Part shown: positions 39,861 to 50,000 of the stretch, piece after piece
Position numbering within the stretch: the stretch's first letter is position 1
Layout of the letters: each line of letters opens with the position of its first letter
Assembly (NCBI GenBank): GCA_040219735.1
Contig: JAVJRX010000012.1
Origin: Coleofasciculus sp040219735
GTDB taxonomy: Bacteria; Cyanobacteriota; Cyanobacteriia; Cyanobacteriales; Coleofasciculaceae
DNA length: 64,000 nucleotides
Strand: one strand, 5' to 3'
Program-made: the position numbers and the translations under genes
The notes under the pieces: model-generated
The model's database searches: none
The model's input: the letters and a program-made list of their open reading frames with translations, nothing else
Told to the model about the DNA's origin: nothing

Positions 39861-42209
39861 ATGTCTACTCTATCCTCTGCCCCCTTTTCCCCCGAAGAAA
39901 TCGCCGCTGAAGGTATCAAGCCGGACGAATATGCGGAAATCGTTAAACGCCTAGGGCGTCACCCCAATAAAGCTGAACTGGGGATGTTCGGCGTCATGTG
40001 GTCGGAACATTGCTGCTATAAGAACTCCCGCCCTCTCCTCAAACAATTCCCCACCACCGGAAAACGTATCCTCGTCGGTCCGGGTGAAAATGCTGGCGTG
40101 GTAGACTTAGGCGAAGGACTCCAACTCGCCTTTAAAATCGAATCCCATAACCACCCCTCCGCTGTGGAACCTTATCAAGGTGCAGCTACAGGCGTTGGCG
40201 GCATTCTGCGGGATATCTTTACCATGGGGGCGCGTCCCATTGCGGTTTTGAATTCCCTGCGCTTCGGTTCCCTGGATAATCCCCGCACCCGACGATTATT
40301 TACGGGTGTCGTGGCGGGTATTTCTGGGTATGGCAACTCCGTCGGTGTTCCCACTGTTGGCGGTGAGGTTTACTTTGACCCCGCTTATACCGGGAATCCC
40401 CTGGTCAATGTGATGGCGCTGGGATTGATGGAAACCCCAGAAATTGTTAAATCTGGGGCGTCAGGAATTGGTAATCCCGTGTTATATGTGGGTTCCACCA
40501 CAGGGCGAGATGGCATGGGGGGTGCCAGTTTTGCCAGTGCAGAACTCACTGATAAATCCATGGATGACCGCCCAGCGGTGCAGGTGGGAGACCCCTTCTT
40601 AGAAAAATGCCTGATTGAAGCCTGTCTAGAAGCCTTTAAAACAGGGGCGGTAGTCGCCGCACAGGATATGGGGGCGGCGGGAATTACCTGTTCCACCTCG
40701 GAAATGGCAGCTAAAGGGGGTGTGGGAATTGAATTGGATTTAGATTTAATCCCAGTCCGAGAAACGGGAATGGTTCCCTATGAATATTTACTCTCGGAAT
40801 CCCAGGAACGGATGCTATTTGTGGCACATAAGGGACGAGAACAGGAGTTAATTGATATTTTCCACCGTTGGGAACTTCAGGCGGTTGTCGCGGGTACAGT
40901 GATTGCAGAACCGATTGTGCGGATTTTGTTTCAGGGTGAAGTGGCGGCGGAAATCCCAGCCACGGCGTTATCGGATAATACGCCGATTTATTATCGAGAT
41001 GTTTTGACCGAAGCGCCGGAGTATGCTAAGAAAGCTTGGCAATGGACTGTTGATACATTACCCAGTTGTACCAGTACGGGAATCGAATTTTCTGGTGAGG
41101 CTAAATCCTGGAGTGATATTCTCCTACAACTGTTGGATACACCAACCATCGCCTCAAAACGCTGGGTCTATCGTCAGTATGACCATCAGGTGCAAAATAA
41201 CACAGTGATGCTTCCCGGTGGTGCAGATGCGGCAATCATCCGATTACGTTCTCCGGAATCGAGGCGACATTCCCAATCCGGTGTCGCGGCTACAGTAGAT
41301 TGTAATTCTCGCTATGTTTATCTTGACCCTTATGAAGGGGCAAAGGCGGTGGTTGCAGAAGCGGCACGAAATTTAAGCTGTGTGGGTGCAGAACCTATCG
41401 CCGTCACCGATAATCTGAATTTTGGTTCACCAGAAAAGCCGATAGGATACTGGCAACTGGCATCGGCTTGTCAGGGTATCGCCGAGGCTTGTACAGAATT
41501 AGCGACGCCCGTAACGGGGGGAAATGTCTCTCTGTATAACGAAACCTTGGATAGCCAGGGAACTCCCCAACCGATTTATCCTACGCCGGTGATTGGTATG
41601 GTGGGGATGATTCCGGATTTGAGTCAGATTTGTGCTCAAGGATGGCAGCGTGAAGGCGATTTAATTTACTTATTGGGATTACCGTTAACTGTAACCACGC
41701 CTCATCTCAGCTTAGGGGCTTCAGAATACTTGAGTGCGATTCATGGGGTTGTGGCGGGGAAACCCCCCATCGTGGATTTTGAGTTAGAACGTCGGGTGCA
41801 AGCCGCTTGTCGTCAGGGAATTCGGGGGACTTTCCTGCGTTCGGCACATGATTGTGCTGAGGGAGGATTGGCGGTGGCGCTAGCGGAATGTTGTATTTCT
41901 GGAGGATTGGGGGCAGAGATTGAATTAGGACTAGCTGAGGCGTCTCTAGAACGGCGTTGGGATGAGATACTATTTGGAGAAAGTGCCAGTCGGATTCTGG
42001 TGTCGGTGAAGCCAGAAGCCCAAGCTGATTGGGAGGCTTACCTAAAGGACTATTTAGGGGAATCTGCCCAGGGTTGGCAACGGTTGGGGACGGTTAAATC
42101 TCTCTCTCAAGGATTAAAAATTTCTATCCCCAACCATCCTCCCCTAATTAACGCTACGATCGCAGATATGAGCGATCGCTTCTTTAATGCCCTAGAACGT
42201 CGCTTGTAG
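39861..42209 (+). CDS. purL: Phosphoribosylformylglycinamidine synthase II
   Basis: This is the small-type PurL subunit, 782 residues from ATG 39861, which follows AAGGG; a TTG five codons upstream is less likely. Signatures are ELGMFGVMWSEHCCYKNSRP, KIESHNHPSAVEPYQGAATG near 85, GVPTVGGEV and the duplicated second half with VTGGNVSLYNE. PurL uses ATP and ammonia from PurQ to make FGAM in purine synthesis. PurS and PurQ are expected elsewhere. purF follows 172 bp downstream on the same strand. Confidence 0.97.
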   Translation: MSTLSSAPFSPEEIAAEGIKPDEYAEIVKRLGRHPNKAELGMFGVMWSEHCCYKNSRPLLKQFPTTGKRILVGPGENAGVVDLGEGLQLAFKIESHNHPSAVEPYQGAATGVGGILRDIFTMGARPIAVLNSLRFGSLDNPRTRRLFTGVVAGISGYGNSVGVPTVGGEVYFDPAYTGNPLVNVMALGLMETPEIVKSGASGIGNPVLYVGSTTGRDGMGGASFASAELTDKSMDDRPAVQVGDPFLEKCLIEACLEAFKTGAVVAAQDMGAAGITCSTSEMAAKGGVGIELDLDLIPVRETGMVPYEYLLSESQERMLFVAHKGREQELIDIFHRWELQAVVAGTVIAEPIVRILFQGEVAAEIPATALSDNTPIYYRDVLTEAPEYAKKAWQWTVDTLPSCTSTGIEFSGEAKSWSDILLQLLDTPTIASKRWVYRQYDHQVQNNTVMLPGGADAAIIRLRSPESRRHSQSGVAATVDCNSRYVYLDPYEGAKAVVAEAARNLSCVGAEPIAVTDNLNFGSPEKPIGYWQLASACQGIAEACTELATPVTGGNVSLYNETLDSQGTPQPIYPTPVIGMVGMIPDLSQICAQGWQREGDLIYLLGLPLTVTTPHLSLGASEYLSAIHGVVAGKPPIVDFELERRVQAACRQGIRGTFLRSAHDCAEGGLAVALAECCISGGLGAEIELGLAEASLERRWDEILFGESASRILVSVKPEAQADWEAYLKDYLGESAQGWQRLGTVKSLSQGLKISIPNHPPLINATIADMSDRFFNALERRL

Positions 42210-42292
42210 TCGTGTTGAGCCAGTCGCGGCTGACTAATGACCAATGATTAATGAGGCATGAGCCATGACTCACAAATTAATGGTATCGTTAA

Positions 42293-42320
42293 GGAATCGT
42301 TAAGTTTAATTAACGATTCC
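42293..42320. promoter_or_regulatory. Perfect 11-bp inverted repeat between purL and purF
   Basis: GGAATCGTTAA (42293-42303) and TTAACGATTCC (42310-42320) are exact inverse copies with a 6-bp spacer, and TCGTTAAG is also directly repeated just before. There is no following T-run, so an operator or a regulatory RNA hairpin for purF is as likely as a terminator. A PurR-type site would differ in sequence. Confidence 0.5.
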
Positions 42321-42381
42321 CGATTAATTTGCATTAATACAAGTCGAACTGACTGCCACTATCAGGAGTACGCCAATACCC

Positions 42382-43875
42382 ATGATTCTCCAGCCACCCC
42401 ACTCCTCTATCCCCAATTCTGCCCAATCTGATGAGATTGTCAGCCAACGCCCCGACAAACCTGAAGAAGCTTGCGGGGTTTTTGGTATCTATGCACCGGA
42501 AGAAGATGTCGCGAAGCTAACTTATTTTGGTTTGTTTGCCCTGCAACATCGGGGTCAAGAATCAGCGGGGATTGCCACCTTTGAGGGAGAACAGGTGCAT
42601 CTCTATAAGAATATGGGACTTGTCTCCCAAGTCTTTAACGAAGAGATTTTGAACCAAATGCCCGGAACAATAGCGGTGGGTCATACCCGTTACTCGACAA
42701 CCGGGTCGAGTCGGGTTGTCAATGCCCAACCGGCTGTGGTGAATACCCGCTTAGGTTCTTTAGCTTTAGCACATAATGGTAACTTAGTCAATACCAGCGA
42801 GTTGCGAACAAATTTACAAAACCGCAACTATGATGAGTTTGTCACCACGACAGATTCTGAAATGATTGCCATTGCAATCGGTGCTGAAGTAGATCAAGGT
42901 AAGGAGTGGCTAGACGGGGCGATTAGTGCGTTTAACCTCTGTCAAGGTGCCTATAGTTTGGTGATTGGTACACCAGAGGGGATGATGGGAGTGCGTGACC
43001 CCCATGGCGTGCGTCCTTTAGTGATTGGTACCTTAGGTACGAATCCGGTGCGCTATGTTTTAGCCTCAGAAACCTGTGGGTTAGATATTATTGGTGCAGA
43101 ATACTTGCGGGATGTCGAACCAGGAGAATTGGTTTGGATTACCGAAGCGGGGATGGCGTCGTTCCACTGGAGTCGTAAGCCAGAACGTAAGCTATGTATT
43201 TTTGAAATGATTTATTTTGCCCGACCGGATAGCGTGATGCAGGATGAAAGCATCTATAGCTATCGGCTGCGTTTGGGGCGTCAATTGGCAAAAGAAGCAC
43301 CAACTGAGGCAGATATGGTGATTGCGGTGCCGGATTCGGGTGTACCAGCGGCGATTGGCTTTTCTCAGGAGTCGGGAATTCCCTACGCCGAGGGGTTGAT
43401 TAAAAATCGCTATGTGGGTCGCACCTTTATCCAACCGACGCAAACTATGCGAGAGGCGGGGATTCGGATGAAACTGAATCCTTTGAAAGATGTTCTTATG
43501 GGTAAGCGAGTGATTATTGTGGACGATTCGATTGTCCGGGGAACCACGAGTCGGAAGATTGTCAAAGCGTTACGGGATGCGGGTGCTACTGAGGTTCACA
43601 TGCGCGTTTCTGCACCACCGGTGACTCATCCGTGTTTCTATGGAATTGATACCGATTCTCAAGACCAGCTAATCGCGGCAACCAAGTCTGTTGATGAAAT
43701 CGCTGCACAAATTGGTGTGGATTCCTTGGCGTATGTGAGTTGGGATGGTATGATGCTGGCGACTCAAGACAATGCTAATACCTTCTGTTCGGCTTGTTTC
43801 ACCGGAGATTATCCGATTCCGGTTCCCGAACAGCTTAAGCGGTCTAAGTTGATACTGGAAGAAGCGAAGGTTTAA
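42382..43875 (+). CDS. purF: Amidophosphoribosyltransferase
   Basis: The 497-residue enzyme has a propeptide of about 30 residues ending in EEA before the catalytic Cys (CGVFGIYAPEE, Cys31). Its glutaminase half shows FALQHRGQESAGI and TRYSTTG; the PRTase half shows VPDSGVPAAIGFSQESG and RVIIVDDSIVRGTTSRKIV. It carries out the first step of purine synthesis, from PRPP and Gln. Cys near 445 and 455 and others (DTFCSACFTGDYP) resemble the metal cluster ligands of the Fe-S type. It follows purL. Confidence 0.97.
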   Translation: MILQPPHSSIPNSAQSDEIVSQRPDKPEEACGVFGIYAPEEDVAKLTYFGLFALQHRGQESAGIATFEGEQVHLYKNMGLVSQVFNEEILNQMPGTIAVGHTRYSTTGSSRVVNAQPAVVNTRLGSLALAHNGNLVNTSELRTNLQNRNYDEFVTTTDSEMIAIAIGAEVDQGKEWLDGAISAFNLCQGAYSLVIGTPEGMMGVRDPHGVRPLVIGTLGTNPVRYVLASETCGLDIIGAEYLRDVEPGELVWITEAGMASFHWSRKPERKLCIFEMIYFARPDSVMQDESIYSYRLRLGRQLAKEAPTEADMVIAVPDSGVPAAIGFSQESGIPYAEGLIKNRYVGRTFIQPTQTMREAGIRMKLNPLKDVLMGKRVIIVDDSIVRGTTSRKIVKALRDAGATEVHMRVSAPPVTHPCFYGIDTDSQDQLIAATKSVDEIAAQIGVDSLAYVSWDGMMLATQDNANTFCSACFTGDYPIPVPEQLKRSKLILEEAKV

Positions 43876-43915
43876 GCAAATCACGAAGAAAATTTCTTGC
43901 TTTTTGCTATAAATC

Positions 43916-44172
43916 GGGCGCACGCTCCGTCATTGGTGTTAACTTAAGCTTAAAACGAAAGCAATACCTTTATGCTAACCCCTCCCTAACCCTCCCCTTT
44001 GTAAGGGGAGGGAACAGGGGGTAAGGAGGAAACGAAGAAATCAAATGGCTTTGATTTCCCCCCTTAGCAAGGGGGGATTAAGGGGGGTTATTTTTAAAGC
44101 CGCGAGATTCTTTCGTCTCACTTAGCTTGTGTTTCCTCTTAAGTTGACACGGATGACGCTCCGTGCGCCTCT
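43916..44172. repeat. MITE-like element, copy A
   Basis: About 255 bp bounded by related inverted ends: GGCGCACGCTCCGTCATTGG on the left and, as reverse complement, a similar block with GACACGGATGACGCTCCGTG on the right (about 44143-44168). Inside are C-run/G-run hairpins (TCCCCTTTGTAAGGGGAG and CCCCCCTTAGCAAGGGGG). The first 85 bp (43931-44015) recur inverted at 46307-46391. It encodes no protein. Confidence 0.65.
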
Positions 44173-44558
44173 ATTGTTTTCGGGCGTGAGGGTCATTTGT
44201 AAACCTGAGTTCAAAGCATTAATGGCTAAGGGTGTTTGCAGTGTGCAGCAAACCCTATAGCAACCGCCATAGCGGTTAGGACACATCATTTATAGCGGTT
44301 TCGGCTGCAATAGGGTACAACATCAATCTCCAACATCTCAGAAATTAGTTTCTTCATTGCTGCTACTGTACTTCATGACATCTGGAACAACAGTTTGTGT
44401 GTCCTTTTAGAAATATTTTTTTTTGTAGTCAACATTACAGTTTTTGTCAATTCTTTGAATGTTTAGGGTGTGAATTGACTTTCAATAACGAATATGATAA
44501 AGATAGACGATATTGATTGCGTCTTTACAGCAGACAATCAACTTACCAAATTCTATAG

Positions 44559-44581
44559 GGTTTACAAATAATTTGTAAACC
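44559..44581. promoter_or_regulatory. Perfect palindromic operator-like site
   Basis: GGTTTACAAAT and ATTTGTAAACC are exact inverse copies around a single central A. It lies 111 bp upstream of the amidotransferase-like gene's ATG. A dimeric regulator site is the natural reading. Confidence 0.55.
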
Positions 44582-44639
44582 AAAAAAGGTCTACAAGCCT
44601 TATTGTTGAAAACGCTATCTATAGTCAACTACCAGGGTC

Positions 44640-44682
44640 ACTCCTTGATGAGTGGACTAGATAAAAAAACATGTTAAGGAGT
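44640..44682 (+). promoter_or_regulatory. Shine-Dalgarno sequence with complementary upstream block
   Basis: The ribosome-binding sequence AAGGAGT (44676-44682), 9 bases before the ATG, is exactly complementary to ACTCCTT at 44640-44646. Pairing the two would hide the site in a hairpin with a loop of about 29 nt. This could make translation sensitive to temperature, a ligand or a regulator RNA. Confidence 0.4.
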
Positions 44683-44691
44683 CAAATATAG

Positions 44692-46086
44692 ATGTCAAAG
44701 TCATCATCCGTTAAGCCTCAAAGATTAACAACCAACGATTGGAGACTTAGACCTGGTTACTTGTGTGAAGGGGGATCTGATTTTGAATCAGTTCACATTT
44801 TGTTGGGTCGGTTTTTAGCGGATCGGCATTCAGAAGATCCCTTGCCTGACATATCCATGACGATGGAAAACGAAGGCTTTGAATGGGGCAAAGGATTGCC
44901 GTTGGAAAAGGTGATTAATTCTCAGGATGATTTGGAATTCTTGATGAAGCACCCGAATTTATTCCGCAATGCGATCGCGGTTATCGAACCCTGGGAACAT
45001 GTCGGATGTAATCCAATGGGAGAAGAGGTGCGGGCTTCGCTGAATGTGGCGTATCTGGCGCAAAAAATCGCCGATTGTGATTCGATTCTGTTCCCGTTTT
45101 GGTCGTCGGGTGTGCTTGATCCAGAGTTAGTTGTGCCGATCATAACGTCAGGGTTAGCGGTGGTTGTGGAAGGTGGTAATCCGTCGGTACGCGATGCTAG
45201 CACCTTTGACGATGCCAAATGTTCCCTGGAGGAGCTTCATACATTCACAGATAAACTACTGCTGTCGCGATCGCCTACCAGTGCGCCAGCTTTATTTATC
45301 TGTTTGGGACATCAATTGGCGGCACAATCTCACATTCGTTTAATTAAACGAGCAGTGGATGAGGTATCCAGCCTAAAGTATCTGGCACGCGATCGCAATG
45401 GTAAAGCGCTAAAGACTTTGAAAAAAGTCTGCCAGCATATTCAACAGGTGGGTTGTACTCTATCAGTGAAGAAGAAAAACGGACACCTGATTGCGAAAAA
45501 CTGGGATGATTCAGAATTTGCCGTCGGTCCCAATGAAAAGAAAGAGGTTGGCTATCGTCAGTTATGGCATTATCAATCTCCTGATAGCGACACATCGGAT
45601 ATTCCCGAAGACTTGATTATCGCTCATGAGGTAACGGCTGATGAATTTGAAGGGGTGATCGATACCTCCATTGAATATGAACATGAATTAAATATTTCCA
45701 TGTTCCACTCCGATGAAGTGAATGAGGAAGCGATTTTATTTGCAAATTGGGCATATCGACTACTTCATGATGCGATTATTTCCCATCGGCATATTTTAGC
45801 CGGAAGTCCCTTCTCCTGGTTAATGCAGCTTCCTTTTGCGGTAGAAATTCTTTGTTCAACGGCTGACGAAACGGAAGTAGTGACAGAATGTTCAGCAACC
45901 TGTATTAACTACAAAGATTTCGAGAGCAAACTGATCCGTCGTTCGTTTACCTGTCAATTCCATCCAGAACTCCTCCAAGATCTACGGGATATTAGTCACA
46001 GTCATCCTCCGACTTATGATGAGTTAAAGCATGATGATGGCGCTCGTTTATTTGCCCGACTATTGTATTCTGGGATGCAGGAATAA
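44692..46086 (+). CDS. Class I glutamine amidotransferase-like protein of unknown role
   Basis: I recognise a class I glutaminase triad: the elbow FICLGHQLA with Cys204, and FHPE with His424 and Glu426. In ordinary enzymes Cys and His are about 90-100 residues apart; here about 220, so an insertion of roughly 120 residues (helical KRAVDEVSSLKYLARD and onwards) lies between, and the part before the Cys is also about twice as long. The N-terminus includes RPGYLCEGGSDFESVHILLG. No synthetase domain is attached. The gene has its own palindrome upstream, a masked ribosome site, and repeat copies on both sides. A conserved hypothetical of cyanobacteria is likely. Confidence 0.65.
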   Translation: MSKSSSVKPQRLTTNDWRLRPGYLCEGGSDFESVHILLGRFLADRHSEDPLPDISMTMENEGFEWGKGLPLEKVINSQDDLEFLMKHPNLFRNAIAVIEPWEHVGCNPMGEEVRASLNVAYLAQKIADCDSILFPFWSSGVLDPELVVPIITSGLAVVVEGGNPSVRDASTFDDAKCSLEELHTFTDKLLLSRSPTSAPALFICLGHQLAAQSHIRLIKRAVDEVSSLKYLARDRNGKALKTLKKVCQHIQQVGCTLSVKKKNGHLIAKNWDDSEFAVGPNEKKEVGYRQLWHYQSPDSDTSDIPEDLIIAHEVTADEFEGVIDTSIEYEHELNISMFHSDEVNEEAILFANWAYRLLHDAIISHRHILAGSPFSWLMQLPFAVEILCSTADETEVVTECSATCINYKDFESKLIRRSFTCQFHPELLQDLRDISHSHPPTYDELKHDDGARLFARLLYSGMQE

Positions 46087-46284
46087 GGGCATGATGAAGG
46101 GAATCTGGGGGAGCTTCCCTAAAATTATGACCCGACGAGCGCGATCGCGCCTTCTGTGACGCTTGTCGCCAAAATCCTTGTCTTGACTTGATCCTAGGCT
46201 CAGGTAAGTTGTTTGCGATCGCGTGGCGGACATCATAATTAATCCTGGTTGCCCTAATTTTCTCTCATCACAATGAATTAGTCC

Positions 46285-46395
46285 TACCCTTGCTAAGGGG
46301 GGAAATGTTCCCTCCCCTTGATAAGGGGAGGGTTAGGGTGGGGTTAGCATCAAGGTATTGCTTTCGTTTTAAGCTTAAGTTGACACCAATGCACG
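46285..46395. repeat. MITE-like element, copy B (inverted, shortened)
   Basis: Positions 46307-46391 match the reverse complement of 43931-44015 at 79 of 85 positions by my count. The neighbouring CCCTTGCTAAGGGGGGAAAT also matches an inner part of copy A, so this copy looks internally deleted. Together the copies flank the amidotransferase-like gene as inverted repeats about 2.3 kb apart. Confidence 0.75.
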
Positions 46396-46482
46396 TCTGT
46401 ACGCCCCTACTATGAATCGTGAAAGGTTACATGATGATTACCCTTTTGTCATGAGCAACCCTTCCTCTTCTGCAAATTCGTA

Positions 46483-47049
46483 TTACTCGACTCCCAATTC
46501 AGGAGCAGTTTCTGATTCAAAATCGGACTCTTCGCCTCGAAGTTCGTTATCAGTCTCTTCAAAATCGGCCTCTCCACCTCGAAGTTCGTTATCAGTCTCT
46601 TCAAAACCGGATTCTCCGCCTTGAAGTTCGTTGCCAATTTCCGATTCAAAATCAGTCATAGCATCCCAGGTTTGATTTCCGATGATGCCATCTCCAAATA
46701 AGCCCTGATCCTCTTGGAATGTTCTAACGGCTTCACGAGTTTCTGGACCATAAACGCCGTCAACTTGACCATTTACGGGTGCGCCAGCTAAGCCTATAGA
46801 GGCTAGAGAAATTACAGACACCACACCGAGAGATGCAAAACTGGAATGGCGCAAGCGTTGTAAGCTTTCTGGAGTTGCCATGGAACCCAGACTCAGCACT
46901 TGATCCGGACTGAGTGATTGGGTGGAATAATGGGCAAATAGTCGGCAAGGATCATCATAGAGGGGATGAAATATCGTCGCCGTTCCAGAGGCTGAGGTTG
47001 CGGCTTGAATTCGCTTTTGAGCTAAGTCTTGCCAAAGATTTTCGGGCAT
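46483..47049 (-). CDS. Peptidoglycan-binding-like (PG_binding_1) protein with repeated acidic tail
   Basis: Residues about 1-65 are a polar N-terminus, followed by a hydrophobic stretch (SLGVVSVISLASIGLAG) that could be a membrane anchor, then a PG_binding_1 domain (DGVYGPETREAVRTFQEDQG, GIIGNQTWDAM). The tail is three copies of a 14-residue acidic unit (NELRGGEADFEETD). PG_binding_1 modules anchor proteins to cell wall polymers. The gene ends close to the end of the MAA synthetase gene, on the same strand but separated by its own start. Confidence 0.78.
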   Translation of the reverse strand: MPENLWQDLAQKRIQAATSASGTATIFHPLYDDPCRLFAHYSTQSLSPDQVLSLGSMATPESLQRLRHSSFASLGVVSVISLASIGLAGAPVNGQVDGVYGPETREAVRTFQEDQGLFGDGIIGNQTWDAMTDFESEIGNELQGGESGFEETDNELRGGEADFEETDNELRGEESDFESETAPELGVE

Positions 47050-47094
47050 TCCCTTCTCAGACGTGGGAACGAGGAAGCAGAGGGAAACGAGAGA

Positions 47095-50000
47095 TTAGGT
47101 CAAGAAAGCAGCAAGACGTTCTGCCAAAACGCGCACATGAGGTTCCAGAATAAACGAATAGTGATGTCCTGGAACTGGAATCACGTCAATCTCTTTCGCA
47201 TCTAAAATAGCAAACAATTCCACCCAAACTAATTGAGGATCAGGGGCGTGTAAATGCTTCTCCTGCGCCCGGAAAACGGTAACTTTTCCCGGATAAGGCT
47301 GACGTTTATAGGCATACGTGGCTTTTAGTGTTCCCACCAATACATCCAAAATTCGCCGATTTTGTTCCTGATTGCCTTCAGTGGGAAAAACTCCCACCTG
47401 TTGCGCTTTAGCGAGAATGTAGTCGATTTGTTCGGGAACTGTTAATCCTTTTAATTCATCGGGGGAAACTAAATTATCTTGACCAAACATACCCCCAAAC
47501 ACACGGGAACAAACCCCCACTAAGTAATGATCATCAATCTTTTTTCCTTGATCCAGTATAATCGGTACCCAAGAGTCTAAAATAGCCAGCCGACTAACCT
47601 CTTGACCCTGTTTCTGTAACTGCTGGGCAACCTCATAAGCCACCACTCCACCAAAAGACCAACCACCAATTTGATAGGGTCCTTCGGGTTGCACCTCTCG
47701 GATGGCTTTGACATAGAGATGTGCCATATCTTCAACCCGAGTTAATGCCTCTTCCCCCTGATTAAACCCTTGGGCTTGTAAACCATAAAAGGGTTGGTCT
47801 GTACCTAGATAATCCGATAACTTCAGATAACATAGTACATTTCCGCCGGCGGGATGGACACAGAAAAATGGGGGTTTGGTTCCCTGAGTCTGAATGGGTA
47901 CGATTGGAGAATAGGACTGAACCTCGGAACGGCTGATAACATTAGCTAATTCGGCAATTGTGGGACTCATAAACAGAGTAGTTAATGGTAATGTTTTACC
48001 AAACTGTTGCTGAATTTTTCCCATTAATTTCAGGGCTAATAGGGAATGACCACCATGTTCAAAGAAGTTGTCATTGATGCCGATTTGGTCGATGTCCAGT
48101 AAGTCTGACCAAATTTTGGCTAATTGTTGTTCCTGATAATTCCGAGGGGCGATAAATGTCGTTTCTCCACCAAAACTGGCGGGGTCAGGTGCAGGAAAGG
48201 CGCGACGATTGACCTTACCATTTGGCGTTAGCGGTAAAGAGTCTAAGCTGACAAACGCAGCAGGAATCATGTAATCAGGTAGGGTTTCTTTGAGGAAGTT
48301 ACGTAAGGTTCGGGGAGTGGGTTTTTCTTGAGTTGATACTAAATAGGCGACTAACTGTTTCCCCCCCGATTTCTCGTTTCTGGCAATGACGACGGCTTCC
48401 CGTATTTGCGGATGTTCGGTCAAGGCATTTTCAATTTCTCCGAGTTCGATACGGAAGCCACGAATTTTGACTTGATGGTCAATGCGGCGTAGGTATTGAA
48501 TTGTTCCATCGGGGCGATAGCGGGCTAAATCCCCCGTTTTATAGAGTTTTGACCCAATGCTAGGTGAATAGGGAACCGGGTTTGTCGAGGCGGGTTTGAA
48601 TGAGTTTTGAAAAGGGTTGGGAATGAATTTTTCTTGGGTTAATTCGGGACGATTCAGATATCCTCTGGCGACTTGTACGCCGCCAATATGAATTTCACCG
48701 GGAACGCCAATGGGAACCGGGTGTAAATAGGGATCAAGGATATAAATTTGGGTATTTGCCACCGGATGTCCTATGGGAACGATGCTTGAATTACTGTCTC
48801 GTTGACATTGCCAATAGGTGACATCAATAGCGGCTTCGGTGGGACCATATAAATTGTGGAGTTCACAGTCTAACCCAGAAAAGAACCGCTCTTGCAGGTC
48901 AAAGGGTAAGGCTTCGCCACTGCAAATCACTCGCTTCAGGGATTGACAACCGTTGACTTTGGGTTCTTCTAAGAAAAGTTGCAGCATTGAGGGGACAAAG
49001 TGCAGTGTGGTAATCTGCTGCTGGGTGATTAGATTAACCAAATATAGACTATCTTGATGTCCCCCCGGTTTAGCCACAACTAAACAAGCCCCCGTCATCA
49101 ATGTCCAGAAGAATTCCCAGACGGAAACATCGAAACTAAAGGGAGTTTTTTGGAGGACAGAATCTTCGGGTGTCAGTTGATAGGTTTGTTGCATCCATAG
49201 CAAACGGTTACAAATTCCCCGATGGGTGTTCATCGCCCCTTTGGGTTTACCTGTTGAACCGGAGGTGTAAATAACGTAAGCTAGGTTTTCTGGTTGAATC
49301 GTGCTATCAGGATTGTGGTTATTTTCTGCGGCAATATCTTCCCATTGGGTATCTAGGCAGATTATTTGGGCGGTGGATTTAGGTAAGTGCGGAACTAAGA
49401 GTTCTTGAGTGAGTAATACCGGGACTTGGGAATCTGCCAGCATGTAGGCAATACGGTCAACGGGATAACTCGGATCAATGGGAACATAAGCCCCTCCAGC
49501 TTTGAGAATTGCTAAGAGTCCCACAACCATTTCTAGGGAACGTTCGACACAAATCCCGACTAAAGATTCGGGTTTTACGCCTAATTTTTGCAGGTAATGG
49601 GCGAGTTGATTGGCACGAGTATTTAACTCTCGATAGGTTAATTGTTCCGATTCAAAGATGACAGCAATAGCATCAGGAGTTTTCTCAACTTGGGCTTCAA
49701 TGAAGTGGTGCAGACAGCGAGATAAATCATAATCGGTTTTGGTGGCATTCCAATCCTGTAAAATGTGCTGTCGTTCAGTGTCACTCAGCACCGGTAATTG
49801 ACCCACGGGTTGGTTGGGAGTGGTGATAATTGCGGTCAGTAAATTCTGGTAATGCTGGATAATCTGGGATATTGTATCAGCGTCGAATAAATCGCTGCTG
49901 TATTGAAGAGAAATCAGCAAGGAATCAGTTAATTCAATAATTTCTAGGCTGATGTCAAATTCGACGCTGTGCTGAGGGAGTTGAAAGTAGCTAAGTTTTA

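Larger units (their letters stand above)
44173..44691. other. Upstream region of the amidotransferase-like gene
   Basis: Contains a small AACCGC/GCGGTT hairpin (44262-44277), the 23-bp perfect palindrome at 44559-44581, and a possible hairpin that would mask the ribosome-binding site (44640-44682). No open frame in it is convincing. Confidence 0.5.
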
